Below, piece by piece: positions 26,334-35,587 of a stretch of 64,000 bases of DNA. The notes under the pieces are model-generated. The model was given only the letters and a program-made list of their open reading frames with translations. It was not told where the DNA came from and searched no databases. Source of the DNA: Cognatundibacterium aquatile (GTDB taxonomy: Bacteria; Pseudomonadota; Gammaproteobacteria; Burkholderiales; Burkholderiaceae_D). A program made the translations under genes and the position numbers. Within the stretch, counting starts at the first letter, position 1. Each line of letters opens with the position of its first letter. The stretch is from contig NZ_JACOFT010000001.1 of the NCBI RefSeq assembly GCF_014699135.1, forward strand, positions 372,001-436,000, in the 5' to 3' direction.

Positions 26334-28031
26334 TTAAAACTCTTCCCAATCAGTGCCGGAGTCGTTGGTCGGCGCGGATGTTTTCAACGCAGGGCGGGCC
26401 GCAATGGCGACTGGTTTGGCAGATGCTTTTGCTACCGGTTTCGGTGCGGGTGCTGTCGTTTGTGTTGTCCTTGAAACTGAGCGTTTAGACGCGCCACCCA
26501 TTTCTCTGAGCTTGAAAAAAGAAACCAGTTCTGTCAGTTTTTCAGCCTGATCCTGCAACGCAGAAGCAGCTGCAGCGGCCTCTTCGACCAGCGCCGCATT
26601 TTGTTGCGTGGTCTCATCCATATGAACAACTGCCTGGTTAATCTGCTCTATGCCCGCACTCTGTTCACTGCTGGCACTACTGATCTCACTCACCACATCG
26701 CTGACTTTATGGATTCCCGTTACAATTTCGGACATCGTATTACCCGCCTTATCTACCAGGCGGCTACCGGCATCGACTTTTTCTACCGAGTTATCAATCA
26801 GCGCTTTAATTTCCTTCGCAGCCGAAGCGGAACGCTGCGCCAGATTCCGCACCTCTGACGCCACCACCGCAAAGCCTCGTCCCTGTTCGCCGGCACGTGC
26901 AGCTTCGACAGCCGCATTCAACGCAAGAATATTCGTCTGAAAAGCAATTCCATCGATCACACTGATAATGTCCACGATCTTTCTCGCGGACTCATTGATT
27001 TCACCCATGGTATGCACTACCTCGCCGACCACATTACCACCTTCCACTGCCAATGTTGTTGCGGTGCTTGCAAGGACATTCGCCTGACGTGCATTATCTG
27101 AGTTTTGCTTCACGGTCGAGGTCAGCTCTTCCATTGACGATGCGGTTTCTTCCAGTGCACCAGCTTGCTGTTCAGTACGTGACGACAAATCCATATTGCC
27201 GGAAGCTATTTCTCCAGAAGCAGTCGCAATCGAATCAGTGCTATGGCGAATTTCTGTGCAAATATGCTCAAGACTGGATGACATGTTCTTCAGGGAGATC
27301 ATCAATTTTGCGACTTCATCCGTGCCTTTGACTTCGATCACCTGAGTCAAATCACCTGCCGCCACACGTTCTGCGATATCAATTGCCGAATTGAGAGAAG
27401 ACGAAATGTTACGCGCTAAACGGATCCCCATCAGTCCAATCGCTGCCAGTGCGATTGCACCAATGGCGAGTGACATCCAGATAGCAGAATTCTGCACTTT
27501 TTTTGCTTCTTCAGCGCTGTTTATACCTATCTGTACATTGTAATCAATATGATCATCGACCAGCTTTGCTACTTTACTGGCATCGGTCTGCTGAGAAAAC
27601 AGATAAGCCCGGGCTTCTTCAGCACCGGCACCGTTACCGATCTCGATCGCCTTATTCCGGATCTGTCGGTATACCTCAAAAGCTTTTCTGTCATCTGACA
27701 ACATCGCGCGATCTTTATCGTCACTAATGTCATCTTTCTCGTATTTATCAAAGGCTTTGAGTACTCCGGACTCTGCTTCGTCAATTTTCTTTTGTAGTTC
27801 AGCTTTTTTTGCAGGATCGGACGCAGCCAGCCACTGCCAGCTCAAGATACGATTCTGCGCAGTTCCAGACTTAATCAGATTCAGATCAATCAAACTAGGA
27901 ACAACATTGACGTTCACATAATTCGTCGTTTCAAACACTTTATTGATCTGAGAAATCCCAATGCCAATCAGCGTTACGATACCAATCAAAACTGCAGCCA
28001 TTAATATATAGAGACGTTTGGCGATGGTCAT
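26334..28031 (-). CDS. Methyl-accepting chemotaxis protein
   Basis: A 565-residue chemoreceptor: TM1 at about residues 8-28, periplasmic helical sensor domain to about 185, TM2 at 187-207, HAMP to 262, then the cytoplasmic signalling coiled coil with the conserved tip [19 protein letters not shown]. The C-terminus ends DWEEF, a match to the CheR/CheB docking pentapeptide (xWxxF), after a proline/alanine linker. That ending allows adaptation enzymes to dock, unlike the receptor at 42377. The ligand is unknown; the sensor region has no Cache or PAS signature visible by eye. Confidence 0.95.
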   Translation of the reverse strand: MTIAKRLYILMAAVLIGIVTLIGIGISQINKVFETTNYVNVNVVPSLIDLNLIKSGTAQNRILSWQWLAASDPAKKAELQKKIDEAESGVLKAFDKYEKDDISDDKDRAMLSDDRKAFEVYRQIRNKAIEIGNGAGAEEARAYLFSQQTDASKVAKLVDDHIDYNVQIGINSAEEAKKVQNSAIWMSLAIGAIALAAIGLMGIRLARNISSSLNSAIDIAERVAAGDLTQVIEVKGTDEVAKLMISLKNMSSSLEHICTEIRHSTDSIATASGEIASGNMDLSSRTEQQAGALEETASSMEELTSTVKQNSDNARQANVLASTATTLAVEGGNVVGEVVHTMGEINESARKIVDIISVIDGIAFQTNILALNAAVEAARAGEQGRGFAVVASEVRNLAQRSASAAKEIKALIDNSVEKVDAGSRLVDKAGNTMSEIVTGIHKVSDVVSEISSASSEQSAGIEQINQAVVHMDETTQQNAALVEEAAAAASALQDQAEKLTELVSFFKLREMGGASKRSVSRTTQTTAPAPKPVAKASAKPVAIAARPALKTSAPTNDSGTDWEEF

Positions 28032-28511
28032 TTTTACTCCGGCAAGTAATCTTCGTAGGGAAATCTGACTATGCGCTAGCTACTTAGTAAAGGTAGCTGT
28101 GATCCTTATAATCGTGCATACGGTATGAGTCAGAAAGACAAATAAAAACAGCAGTCATTGCAGAAAAATATAACTACTGTTGTTTACTTTAGTTAGAAAT
28201 TGCTCCGAGGAAAAGGAGTGCGAAACTCATTTAACTATATTTAATTCTCTGTCGTGTTTTTGCTTAAATCAGGCAACGATTAAGTTGATTAAATATGCTC
28301 TAACCTTCGGATATCTGTGCTCTGCGCGAACTCGACGCTAATGATGAATATGTTAAGCCTAAGGCCTCACCATACGTGTGTGTAGTGGTTCGTACTATGT
28401 GATTAACAGTAGTGTGATATTGCTCGCACTGTTTCCCGCATCAATACCTGTAACCCCCGAGATAAGATCTGAGCTGTTACTAGGTGACTCAAGATCATTC
28501 ACTTTGGAAAT
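28032..28511. other. Non-coding interval, nothing recognised
   Basis: The 480 bases between the chemoreceptor gene and the metallo-hydrolase gene are AT-rich. They contain no convincing frame, tRNA or strong hairpin. Copies of ACTACTGTTGTT near 28175 and its reversed form AACAGTAGTGTGA near 28407 are the only repeats seen. The promoter for the chemoreceptor gene should lie near 28040-28150. Confidence 0.4.
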
Positions 28512-29483
28512 TCATTGTTTTACAGCTTCAAATTTAAATCCTTGTTCCTCTTGACGCAAATATCCTATTCCAGGGAATGGAAAGTGGAAGGCACCAATCA
28601 GGGCATCCGACTGGGCTACGGTCGATAGAAATTGTTTTCTGACGCTGAGTGCTGCAGTTGGATTGATGTCACTAGCGACCATCCATTCGGGATTTCGTGC
28701 AAAGAAGGCTGGAACATTGATCATATCAGCAATGTAGTAGAACGACTTTTGCCCTGACTTGACCTCATATATCGTATGCCCTGGAGTATGTCCATAAGCT
28801 GCGTGTGAGAATACGTCGGGCGTAACTTCTCCGCCAGGCTCGAACTTCTGAAGCATGGAATCAGGCATGCCAATGAACACGCGTCTGACTACTTCGAACG
28901 CCGCTTTTCGTTCAGGGGCTTCCTGCATGTTTTTTTCGCTCATCCAATAGTCGTATTCCTTATTAGAAACCCAGACCTTGGCATTGGGGTAGGTAAATAC
29001 GCCAGCACGGTTTCGCAGCCCGCTGATGTGATCAGGATGGAAATGTGAAATAAGGACTGTATCAATGTCTTCCGGTTTGTATCCAGCACGACTCAGACTG
29101 TTCACCAGTTTGCCAGTCGTTTCAGTCGGAGTGCCAAAATCGCCTAGACCGGTATCGAGAAGAATCCGCCGGGAGCCAGAAACGATGAGGTACGCGGTAA
29201 ACGGAAGTTCCACATAATCGGTACTGAGCCCCAGGTCAGAAGCTAGCTTTTTAACTTCCGCGAATGGGGCATTGGTTACATACTTTTCATTAAGAGGTAG
29301 GCGGGTGGCGCCATCATGCAATGCGATGATTTCAATGCCTCCAACTTTGACGCTGTGGAATCGTTCTTTCGGGAGATTAGGTAACCCAAAATTCTGCGGT
29401 GACTGAGCAAATGAGGGCAATGACGGGCCAAGGGACAGCGCTGTGATTGTTGCGATTGATGTAAGGAAATTTCTCCGCTTCAT
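28512..29483 (-). CDS. Exported metallo-beta-lactamase-fold hydrolase
   Basis: The 323-residue protein starts MKRRNFLTSIATITAL, a Tat-like RRxFL signal peptide with cleavage near FAQ, so it folds and may load zinc before export. The metal motif HFHPDH (HxHxDH) lies near residue 148-153, with a further His in GHTPGHT. The ATG at 29483 follows AAAGGTG; a GTG nine bases upstream extends the frame by three codons. MBL-fold proteins hydrolyse esters, lactones or thioesters. It leads a block of minus-strand genes with YciI, azoreductase and a hydrolase. Confidence 0.85.
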   Translation of the reverse strand: MKRRNFLTSIATITALSLGPSLPSFAQSPQNFGLPNLPKERFHSVKVGGIEIIALHDGATRLPLNEKYVTNAPFAEVKKLASDLGLSTDYVELPFTAYLIVSGSRRILLDTGLGDFGTPTETTGKLVNSLSRAGYKPEDIDTVLISHFHPDHISGLRNRAGVFTYPNAKVWVSNKEYDYWMSEKNMQEAPERKAAFEVVRRVFIGMPDSMLQKFEPGGEVTPDVFSHAAYGHTPGHTIYEVKSGQKSFYYIADMINVPAFFARNPEWMVASDINPTAALSVRKQFLSTVAQSDALIGAFHFPFPGIGYLRQEEQGFKFEAVKQ

Positions 29484-29548
29484 GTAATTCACCTTTAGCT
29501 TGTAATGGTCGGGGTTAGTGACGGAATAAGCACGTAGTCAAAATCTGT

Positions 29549-29866
29549 CTATGCCAAAGGAATTGCTTTGGCATCTACTGCCCATTGACCCGAAAAATTT
29601 TCAGCACGGATTGCGGGCTCGGTGGCTTGGACATCGAAGCTGACAAGGTTATGAACATAGAATGGGTCTTCTGCGATCATATTCTGAATATTTATCTGAT
29701 CAGAGGCATGCGCGAGCACGAAACCTCCAGCCTTGGAATGTAGCGGGCCAGCAAACAAGATGTTGCCCGTCTGGATGTATTGAACCAACCAGGCTTTGTG
29801 AGCATCCAGTTGCGTCTGGATATCTTCGGGTGGACGGAGGTAATTCAGGGTAATAGCAAACAGCAT
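29549..29866 (-). CDS. YciI family protein
   Basis: The 105-residue protein matches the YciI/DGPF fold: an N-terminal LFAITLNYLRPPED, the HKAWLVQYIQTG helix and the AGPLHSKAGGFVLAHA segment with a His. The family has a ferredoxin-like barrel and few known activities; some are dioxygenases or dehydrochlorinases. It lies between the MBL-fold hydrolase and the azoreductase on one strand. ATATGACGATC at 29865-29875 overlaps the start codon and equals part of the TetR operator. Confidence 0.75.
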   Translation of the reverse strand: MLFAITLNYLRPPEDIQTQLDAHKAWLVQYIQTGNILFAGPLHSKAGGFVLAHASDQINIQNMIAEDPFYVHNLVSFDVQATEPAIRAENFSGQWAVDAKAIPLA

Positions 29867-29880
29867 ATGACGATCCTATT
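29865..29880. promoter_or_regulatory. Partial TetR-type operator at yciI start
   Basis: ATATGACGATC (29865-29875) shares 11 bases with the operators at 17197 and 25031, then reads CTATT instead of ATxATAT. It overlaps the yciI start codon, where a bound repressor would block translation initiation less than transcription. It may be a weak operator or chance. Confidence 0.25.
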
Positions 29881-29898
29881 CTTTGTGTGTTCAGTGGG

Positions 29899-30525
29899 TT
29901 AGTTTGTTTGGAAGAGCGCAAGCGTCTCGGCAATAGTGGTGTGGGCGTGCCGGATACCTGCTTCTTTGACTTGGGGGCCTTTGGATACGCCTTCTGCACG
30001 AACAAAGTGAACATCATTAATCCCCAAAAATCCGAAGAATGTTTTGAGGTAACTTTCCTGATAGTCCATGTGAGCAAGCGGGCCTTCGGCATAGAAGCCA
30101 CCCCGAGCAGAAGCGACGAACACCTGCGTGCCACTGACTAGTCCGACTGGCCCAGTCTCGGTATATTTGAAGGTGCGCCCAACTTGAGCAAGTCTATCCA
30201 GCCAAGCTTTCAACTGAGTTGGTACAGAAAAGTTGTACATTGGCACACCAATGACGATCACATCGTGAGCCAGAAACTCACTAACTAGCTCAGCGGAAAT
30301 CTGATGCTCTTGGCGTGTAGCCTCATCAAAATTTTCAAATCCGGTTATCCTGAAACCTGCCGCTATTGAACCAGTGAGGTGGCGTATCTCATTCTTGATC
30401 AGATCGCGGTAAGTCACGCTAGCTTCAGGATGAGCCGCTTTCAGTTGTGTGACGATGGTTGAGGACAACTCACGAGTGACTGAGTTGCCTTCCAGAATAC
30501 TTGAATCAATGTGTAGGATTTTCAT
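29899..30525 (-). CDS. azoR: FMN-dependent NADH-azoreductase
   Basis: A 208-residue flavodoxin-like azoreductase with the family start MKILHIDSSILEGNSVTREL, the FMN-site PMYNFSVPTQLKAWLD near residue 100 and SARGGFY near 140. AzoR reduces azo dyes and, more relevantly, quinones by two electrons with NADH, which limits redox cycling. Its neighbours suggest part of a quinone/electrophile defence block. The symbol follows E. coli by family; the physiological substrate is unknown. Confidence 0.9.
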   Translation of the reverse strand: MKILHIDSSILEGNSVTRELSSTIVTQLKAAHPEASVTYRDLIKNEIRHLTGSIAAGFRITGFENFDEATRQEHQISAELVSEFLAHDVIVIGVPMYNFSVPTQLKAWLDRLAQVGRTFKYTETGPVGLVSGTQVFVASARGGFYAEGPLAHMDYQESYLKTFFGFLGINDVHFVRAEGVSKGPQVKEAGIRHAHTTIAETLALFQTN

Positions 30526-30558
30526 ATTTATCTCTCTATTAGTGAATCGGGCTGGACT

Positions 30559-31371
30559 TCAATGTGCTGCGGTATGCACCACTGCTTTTGCGGCCTGGTC
30601 AATCCACGCTGCCACGGCAAGCGGTCGTGAAATCATGGACAGGTGACTGGCGGGAATACTTCGCACGCTGGCACCTATCTGTTGCGCCATAGTTATCTGG
30701 GTAGCAGGAGGTAGTGCCTGATCGAGGCTGGTCAACAGATACCAACTGGGCTTGGTATGCCATGCTGCCTGCGTGACCGGTTCTGCAAAGCTATGAGCTG
30801 CAATGGGTTGCTGTACAGCAGCGAGTTGACGTACTCGTGTGAGGGGTATATCGCCAGCCATGACCTTCTTAAATTGCTCTGGCTGATCGAGCCAGATCAG
30901 ACCCGCTTCATCCGGTACAAGACCCGTCATCTTGACATCCAACCGCTGCAATAGCTCGGCGACTGATTCACCACTATCGGGCGTTAGAGCGGAGAGATAG
31001 ACCAGACCCACTACATTCGATGCATTACCGGCCTGGCTAATTACAGCTCCACCCCAAGAATGACCAACTAGCAATACCTTGCCTGCTTGCCGGCGTAAGA
31101 CTTTTTCAGTCTGGGCGACATCATCTGCCAGCGAGGTCAGATGATTCTGGACGGCGGTGACGTGATAACCCATAGTTTGTAGTGGGGAAATAACAGGTGT
31201 CCAGCTTGATCCGTCCGTAAACGCTCCGTGGACGAGCACGATGTTTTTGATTCTGGCCTCGTCAGCATCTGCGAGAACCGGCACATTTGCCAGCATGAGG
31301 GTGAAACTCAGTGCCACAGCAAGTGCGTTGAACCACGGATGACGGCGTGGTCTTTTGGTTGAAGTTTTCAT
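30559..31371 (-). CDS. Secreted alpha/beta hydrolase (EstA/salicylate-esterase type)
   Basis: The 270-residue protein has a long signal peptide (NALAVALSFTLMLANVPVLA) and the alpha/beta hydrolase set: VHGAFTDGSSW oxyanion loop near residue 46, nucleophile GHSWGG near 105, and a late His in ASHLSM. This subfamily hydrolyses small aromatic or methyl esters. It is not closely related to the hydrolase pair at 17443-19323. The gene is divergent from the broken GlxA-like regulator, which may once have controlled it. Confidence 0.85.
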   Translation of the reverse strand: MKTSTKRPRRHPWFNALAVALSFTLMLANVPVLADADEARIKNIVLVHGAFTDGSSWTPVISPLQTMGYHVTAVQNHLTSLADDVAQTEKVLRRQAGKVLLVGHSWGGAVISQAGNASNVVGLVYLSALTPDSGESVAELLQRLDVKMTGLVPDEAGLIWLDQPEQFKKVMAGDIPLTRVRQLAAVQQPIAAHSFAEPVTQAAWHTKPSWYLLTSLDQALPPATQITMAQQIGASVRSIPASHLSMISRPLAVAAWIDQAAKAVVHTAAH

Positions 31372-31486
31372 ATCAGCAGTGTTTGCAATGTCGATGCATT
31401 CAAGTCTAGATGGAGTGCTTGCTTTACGTTAGATGGCAAGTCAGACATACTTCATGCAAAGTTCGCCATTTTTTTTGGAGCCATAC

Positions 31487-32500
31487 ATGCGGATCGCGAT
31501 TGTTGCCGTAGAGGGGAGCCTGCTATCTGCAATAGCAGGCTTGTCCGATCTGTTCTGGATTACCAATCAGGCGCTGCGCGCGCCACCGGAAGGCATGGAG
31601 CAGGGGGTGGCGATTCCGTCTGGATTGACATTCGAAACCCGTATCGTCAGTGCCGATGGACAGCCTTTACGTGATCCACAGGGTCGCCTGATTCCAGTAG
31701 ACGAAGGTTTTGCCGTAGCGAAGGAATACGATGTTGTTCTTGTCACTGGCATGGCGCTCGGGGCTGACGGCCTACCACCGATGTCAGAGTCCATTCAGCA
31801 GGCTGCGCATTGGCTCTAGCAAAGCCATCAGCAAGGTGCCTGGGTTGGTGCTGCGTGCGCAGGCACCTTTGTACTAGGGGAGGCCGACCTGCTGAATGGA
31901 CGACGTTGCACGACCACATGGTGGCTGCATCATGCTTTCAAACGGCGGTTTCCCAAAGCACATGTCGCATGGGGGGCTGCGATTGAAGAGCAGGATCGTA
32001 TTGTGACGACTGGTGGGCCACTGTCTTGGGTCGATCTGGCTTTGCACATGATTCGTCGGTTGGCCGGAGCCGAAGTCGCCAAACTGGCTGCCAACATCTC
32101 GGTGGCCGACAGTCAGTCGCTGCCGCAATTGGTTTATGCGCCGCGAGGTTTCATCAACACCACCGATCCTTTATTACTCCAAGCCGAGCAAATCATCCGT
32201 CATGATGAGCCGGGTATGACTGCCGAACGGTTAGCCAAGGCATTGAATCTGAGTGAACGGACCTTACATCGGCGCCTGAAAGATCTGGTTAATGAGTCAC
32301 CCAAAGCATTCATCACCCGCGTCCGAATCGAAACTGCCTGTATGCTTCTGGATACTCCGGGTGCCAGTATCAAGCAGGTTGCCACGCAATGTGGCTATAA
32401 CGATGATACTTCGTTCCGGCGCGCTTTTATCCAACTCATTGGGATGTCGCCTGTCGATTACAAGCGTTGGTCAAACAATCGCAATATCAGCTCATCCTGA
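31487..32500 (+). pseudogene. GlxA-family AraC regulator with in-frame amber codon
   Basis: Read through in one frame, 31487-32500 encodes a DJ-1/PfpI-like N-terminal domain (MRIAIVAVEGSLLSAIAGL, then WVGAACAGTFVLGEA with the typical Cys) and a C-terminal AraC HTH (PGMTAERLAKALNLSERTLH, QCGYNDDTSFRRAF). A single TAG at 31817-31819 interrupts it after QAAHWL, and the same frame continues without shift. The ATG at 31487 follows TTGGAG. Loss is probably recent, or an amber suppressor is used; a short restart from GTG 32003 would give only the DNA-binding half. Confidence 0.85.
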
Positions 32501-32587
32501 TATGGCGTGAATTACGGAAGAGTCCGTGTCGCGTAGTAGCGTCTTCTGATTTCTGATTTCTGACTTACGATTTCTTCTGCTTCAAAC

Positions 32588-33133
32588 TTACCCCTGATCG
32601 TAGCTAATCACCACCAACGCTGATGCCTGTTGCTTACCGGCAGATCGCAAGCAATGCGGTAGCAGTGCGTTGAAATAAATCGCATCGCCTTTCTTAAGTT
32701 GCTCGCGATGGTCGGGGAATTGAATTTCTATGCTCCCCGTTAATACGTATAAGAACTCTTCACCCGCGTGTCCAGCAGCATGCGGGCCGTCGGACAGCTC
32801 ACTGGGCGGGTACACAATGAAAGGCTGCATGCGCTTGTTGTTGATTTCTGCTGCCAAGGCTTCCATGCTGCTGCCCTCACCAGCCGCTCTGACGATGCAC
32901 AGGCGCTCATTGTGTCGCACGACAGAAAGCATTTCGCTGCTGCTTGTGGGACTGAATAACTGGCCGACATCGATTTTCAGTGCTGTGGAAATTTTAATCG
33001 CGGCGGCAATCGAAGGTACACAGATTCCGCGTTCGACCTTTGATAAGTAACTCTTGGTCAGACCGCTGGCATCTGCCATATCTTGCAGACTCATGCCCAT
33101 TTGCTGGCGCAGCATTTTAATTTTTTGCGACAT
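32588..33133 (-). CDS. XRE-cupin family regulator
   Basis: The 181-residue protein has an XRE helix-turn-helix in its first 60 residues (GMSLQDMADASGLTKSYLSK, IPCVPSIAAAIKI-like turn) and a C-terminal cupin (HAGEEFLYVLTGSIEIQF near residue 120, GDAIYFNALLPHCL). Such proteins regulate amine or sulfur metabolism, for example PuuR and SutR. The operators at 33205-33240 lie between it and the divergent amidotransferase gene, so it probably represses both. Confidence 0.88.
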   Translation of the reverse strand: MSQKIKMLRQQMGMSLQDMADASGLTKSYLSKVERGICVPSIAAAIKISTALKIDVGQLFSPTSSSEMLSVVRHNERLCIVRAAGEGSSMEALAAEINNKRMQPFIVYPPSELSDGPHAAGHAGEEFLYVLTGSIEIQFPDHREQLKKGDAIYFNALLPHCLRSAGKQQASALVVISYDQG

Positions 33134-33204
33134 TTTTGTTTTCCGTTTCTTATTTTTTGCCTGATCTGATGAATCTTACTGAAATTCCAGGAATGGAAAA
33201 TTAA

Positions 33205-33240
33205 ATGACAATTAGTGTAATATATGACACATCGTGTCAT
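33205..33240. promoter_or_regulatory. Two operators of the XRE-cupin regulator
   Basis: ATGACACATCGTGTCAT (33224-33240) is a 17-base palindrome with 8-bp arms. ATGACAATTAGTGTAAT (33205-33221) matches it at 13 of 17 positions, 19 bases away centre to centre. Both lie in the divergent promoter region between the XRE gene and the amidotransferase gene. Confidence 0.65.
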
Positions 33241-33285
33241 TTTGATTTATGAAATTTATTCTATTTTGCCAGTTGGAGGTTGAAG

Positions 33286-33990
33286 ATGAAAACGGCGTTA
33301 ATCATCCATCATGTCGCTTTTGAAGATGCGGGTAGTTTTCTTGTTTTGCTGAAGGAGATGAATTTTTCTATTCAGGAAGTCAATGCCTGCAACCACAACT
33401 GGGCTGAACTCAACCCGCTTGATGCCGATGTTTGTATCGTGCTGGGCGGGCCTATCGGTGCCTACGAAGATCACCATTTCCCATTTTTGCTACAAGAAGT
33501 GCATTTTTTACAGCAGCGCCTGCATGCAGACTTGCCGACACTGGGGATATGCCTCGGCGCACAATTGATGGCGCGGGCACTCGGTGCAAGTGTGTATCCG
33601 GCCACAACCAAAGAGCTGGGCTGGTATCCGCTAAGGATCACGCAGGAAGGTAAGCATACGTCGGTGCGATATTTTGACGAAAGAGATTGCACGATGTTCC
33701 ACTGGCACGGCGATACCTTCGATTTACCGTACGGCGCACAATTGCTGGCGTCAAGTGACGCCTGTCAAAATCAGGTATATCAATGGGGAAAACATGCACT
33801 GGCGTTTCAATGTCACCCAGAAGTCACTGCCAACGGCCTGGAGGCTTGGTATGTCGGGCACGCCCATGAAATGCTGCATGAAAAACATTCGCCGTCACTG
33901 ATGCGTCAACAGGCCGCTATCCATGGCCCGAAACTGACACAACAGGCGCGTTTGTTTTTCGCTGAATGGCTTAACGTGTGCGGGCGATGA
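33286..33990 (+). CDS. Class I glutamine amidotransferase-like protein
   Basis: The 234-residue protein is a stand-alone class I glutamine amidotransferase: Cys nucleophile in LGICLGAQLM near residue 89 and the His/Glu pair in FQCHPEVT near residue 177. Relatives include GMP synthase-like and gamma-glutamyl hydrolase-type proteins that cut amide bonds of gamma-glutamyl compounds. The ATG at 33286 follows TTGGAGG. Its stop overlaps the MOSC start (ATGA, 33987-33990). The divergent XRE-cupin regulator suggests amine or polyamine metabolism. Confidence 0.85.
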   Translation: MKTALIIHHVAFEDAGSFLVLLKEMNFSIQEVNACNHNWAELNPLDADVCIVLGGPIGAYEDHHFPFLLQEVHFLQQRLHADLPTLGICLGAQLMARALGASVYPATTKELGWYPLRITQEGKHTSVRYFDERDCTMFHWHGDTFDLPYGAQLLASSDACQNQVYQWGKHALAFQCHPEVTANGLEAWYVGHAHEMLHEKHSPSLMRQQAAIHGPKLTQQARLFFAEWLNVCGR

Positions 33991-34694
33991 TGCGAACTAT
34001 TCAAAGCACCATTGATGCAATCTTTATCGGGCAAGCGCGTGCTTTCGGGCCAAATGGTGAAGTCAGCGCTATACAAAAACAGCAGGTCTGGGATGCGGTA
34101 TCAGTTACTACGTCCGGCTTGCAGGGAGACGAACAGGGTGACAAGTTATATCACGGCGGGCCGGATAAGGCCGTACACCACTATCCGTCTGAACATTACG
34201 CCATCTGGCGTGCGCAATTCGGGGACGATGCAGCGTCACGCTTTTGTCCGGGCGGCTTTGGTGAAAATATTTCTACCTCGGGTTGGACTGAGCATAAGGT
34301 TTGCATCGGCGATGTCTTTATGCTGGGTACTGCAATACTGCAAGTGACGCAAGCACGTCAGCCGTGCTGGAAACTGAATCTCCGTTTTGAAAACCATCGT
34401 ATGGCCAGCATCGTGCAAAACAGTTTGCGTACAGGTTGGTATTACCGTGTCCTGCAAGCAGGGTCCGTTGCACCGGGCGATAGCTTGCGTTTGCTTGATC
34501 GTACACAACCGGATTGGTCGCTGGCACGTTTGCTACACCACCTGTATATCGATACGATGAATGCACAAGCAATGCAAGCCATGAGTGAACTTGAGGAGCT
34601 GACACCCTCGTGGAAAAAAATCGCGCAAGACCGATTAAGAAACGGCAGTGTTGAAGATTGGCAGCGCCGCTTGCAAACACCTGCGATCTTTTGA
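33987..34694 (+). CDS. MOSC domain protein, YiiM-like
   Basis: The 235-residue protein has a MOSC domain as in YiiM: GDEQGDKLYHGGPDKAVHHY near residue 50, FGENISTSG near 90, and the molybdenum-linked Cys in ARQPCWKLNLRF near 128. A C-terminal 3-alpha domain follows. YiiM and related molybdoenzymes reduce N-hydroxylated base analogues such as 6-N-hydroxylaminopurine. It is translationally coupled to the amidotransferase gene, an unusual pairing that might protect against N-hydroxylated compounds. Confidence 0.85.
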   Translation: MMRTIQSTIDAIFIGQARAFGPNGEVSAIQKQQVWDAVSVTTSGLQGDEQGDKLYHGGPDKAVHHYPSEHYAIWRAQFGDDAASRFCPGGFGENISTSGWTEHKVCIGDVFMLGTAILQVTQARQPCWKLNLRFENHRMASIVQNSLRTGWYYRVLQAGSVAPGDSLRLLDRTQPDWSLARLLHHLYIDTMNAQAMQAMSELEELTPSWKKIAQDRLRNGSVEDWQRRLQTPAIF

Positions 34695-34819
34695 CGTATC
34701 AATCATGGCTGGCGGAATTCATCGCAAAAGATCGCATAGGTTCACATTTTTGAGGGGGGCGTATTTTGCAACTGGCTGAATGCCCAGGCTTTACGTTTAT
34801 ATTCTTCGCTTGGGCGGAT

Positions 34820-35587
34820 TCAGGTCAACGTTCTTTCTTCTGGGCGCAGAGTTAAAACCTGTACTCCGTTATGTGTTACCGCTACCGTATGCTCGAACTG
34901 CGCGGATAATTTCCCATCCGTCGTAACGACCGCCCAGCCATTTTCTTCCGTCTTAACGGTATGACGACCTTGATTAATCATTGGTTCGATGGTGAACACC
35001 ATTCCTTCCTGCATTGTCAGTCCGGTGTGCGCTCTTCCCCAGTGCAGCACTTGAGGTGGCTCGTGCATTTCACGACCAATCCCGTGACCGCAATACTCTC
35101 TCACGACGGAATAGCCGTTTTGCCGGGCGTGACGCTCGATAGCATGACCGATATCGCCGAGCTGGGCACCCGGACGGACAACGTTGATTCCCTTCCACAT
35201 TGCTTCGTAGCAGACTTTTACCAGCCGTCTGGCAGCATTCGATACATCGCCGACGAGATAGGTTTTGCTGGAATCAGCGATAAAGTTGTTTTTTTCTAAC
35301 GTGATATCAAAATTGACGATATCTCCGTTCAGCAAGATATCCGAGGTGGAAGGAACACCATGGCAGACGACGTTGTTGCGTGAAGAATTCAGCGCGTAAG
35401 CGTAGTCGTATTGACCTTTGCTTGCCGGACGTGCCTTAAGCTCATTCACAATATATCTATCGACCAAGTCATTTACCTGCATGGTTGACATGCCGATCAT
35501 GCTCAATTTATCCAGATGGCTAAATACCTGCGCCAGCAGTCTGCCCGACTCCGCCATTAAGGCGATTTCTTCCGGTCGCTTTGTCAT
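34820..35587 (-). CDS. map: Methionine aminopeptidase, type I
   Basis: The 255-residue enzyme removes N-terminal Met from nascent proteins. The family sequence is clear: VCHGVPSTSDILLNGDIVNFD with the first metal Asp near residue 100, GHGIGREMHEPP near 170 and FTIEPM near 204. It has no zinc-finger extension. Its ATG overlaps the stop of an upstream ParD-like gene (ATGA). It stands away from rpsB, so it is possibly a second copy. Confidence 0.95.
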   Translation of the reverse strand: MTKRPEEIALMAESGRLLAQVFSHLDKLSMIGMSTMQVNDLVDRYIVNELKARPASKGQYDYAYALNSSRNNVVCHGVPSTSDILLNGDIVNFDITLEKNNFIADSSKTYLVGDVSNAARRLVKVCYEAMWKGINVVRPGAQLGDIGHAIERHARQNGYSVVREYCGHGIGREMHEPPQVLHWGRAHTGLTMQEGMVFTIEPMINQGRHTVKTEENGWAVVTTDGKLSAQFEHTVAVTHNGVQVLTLRPEERTLT

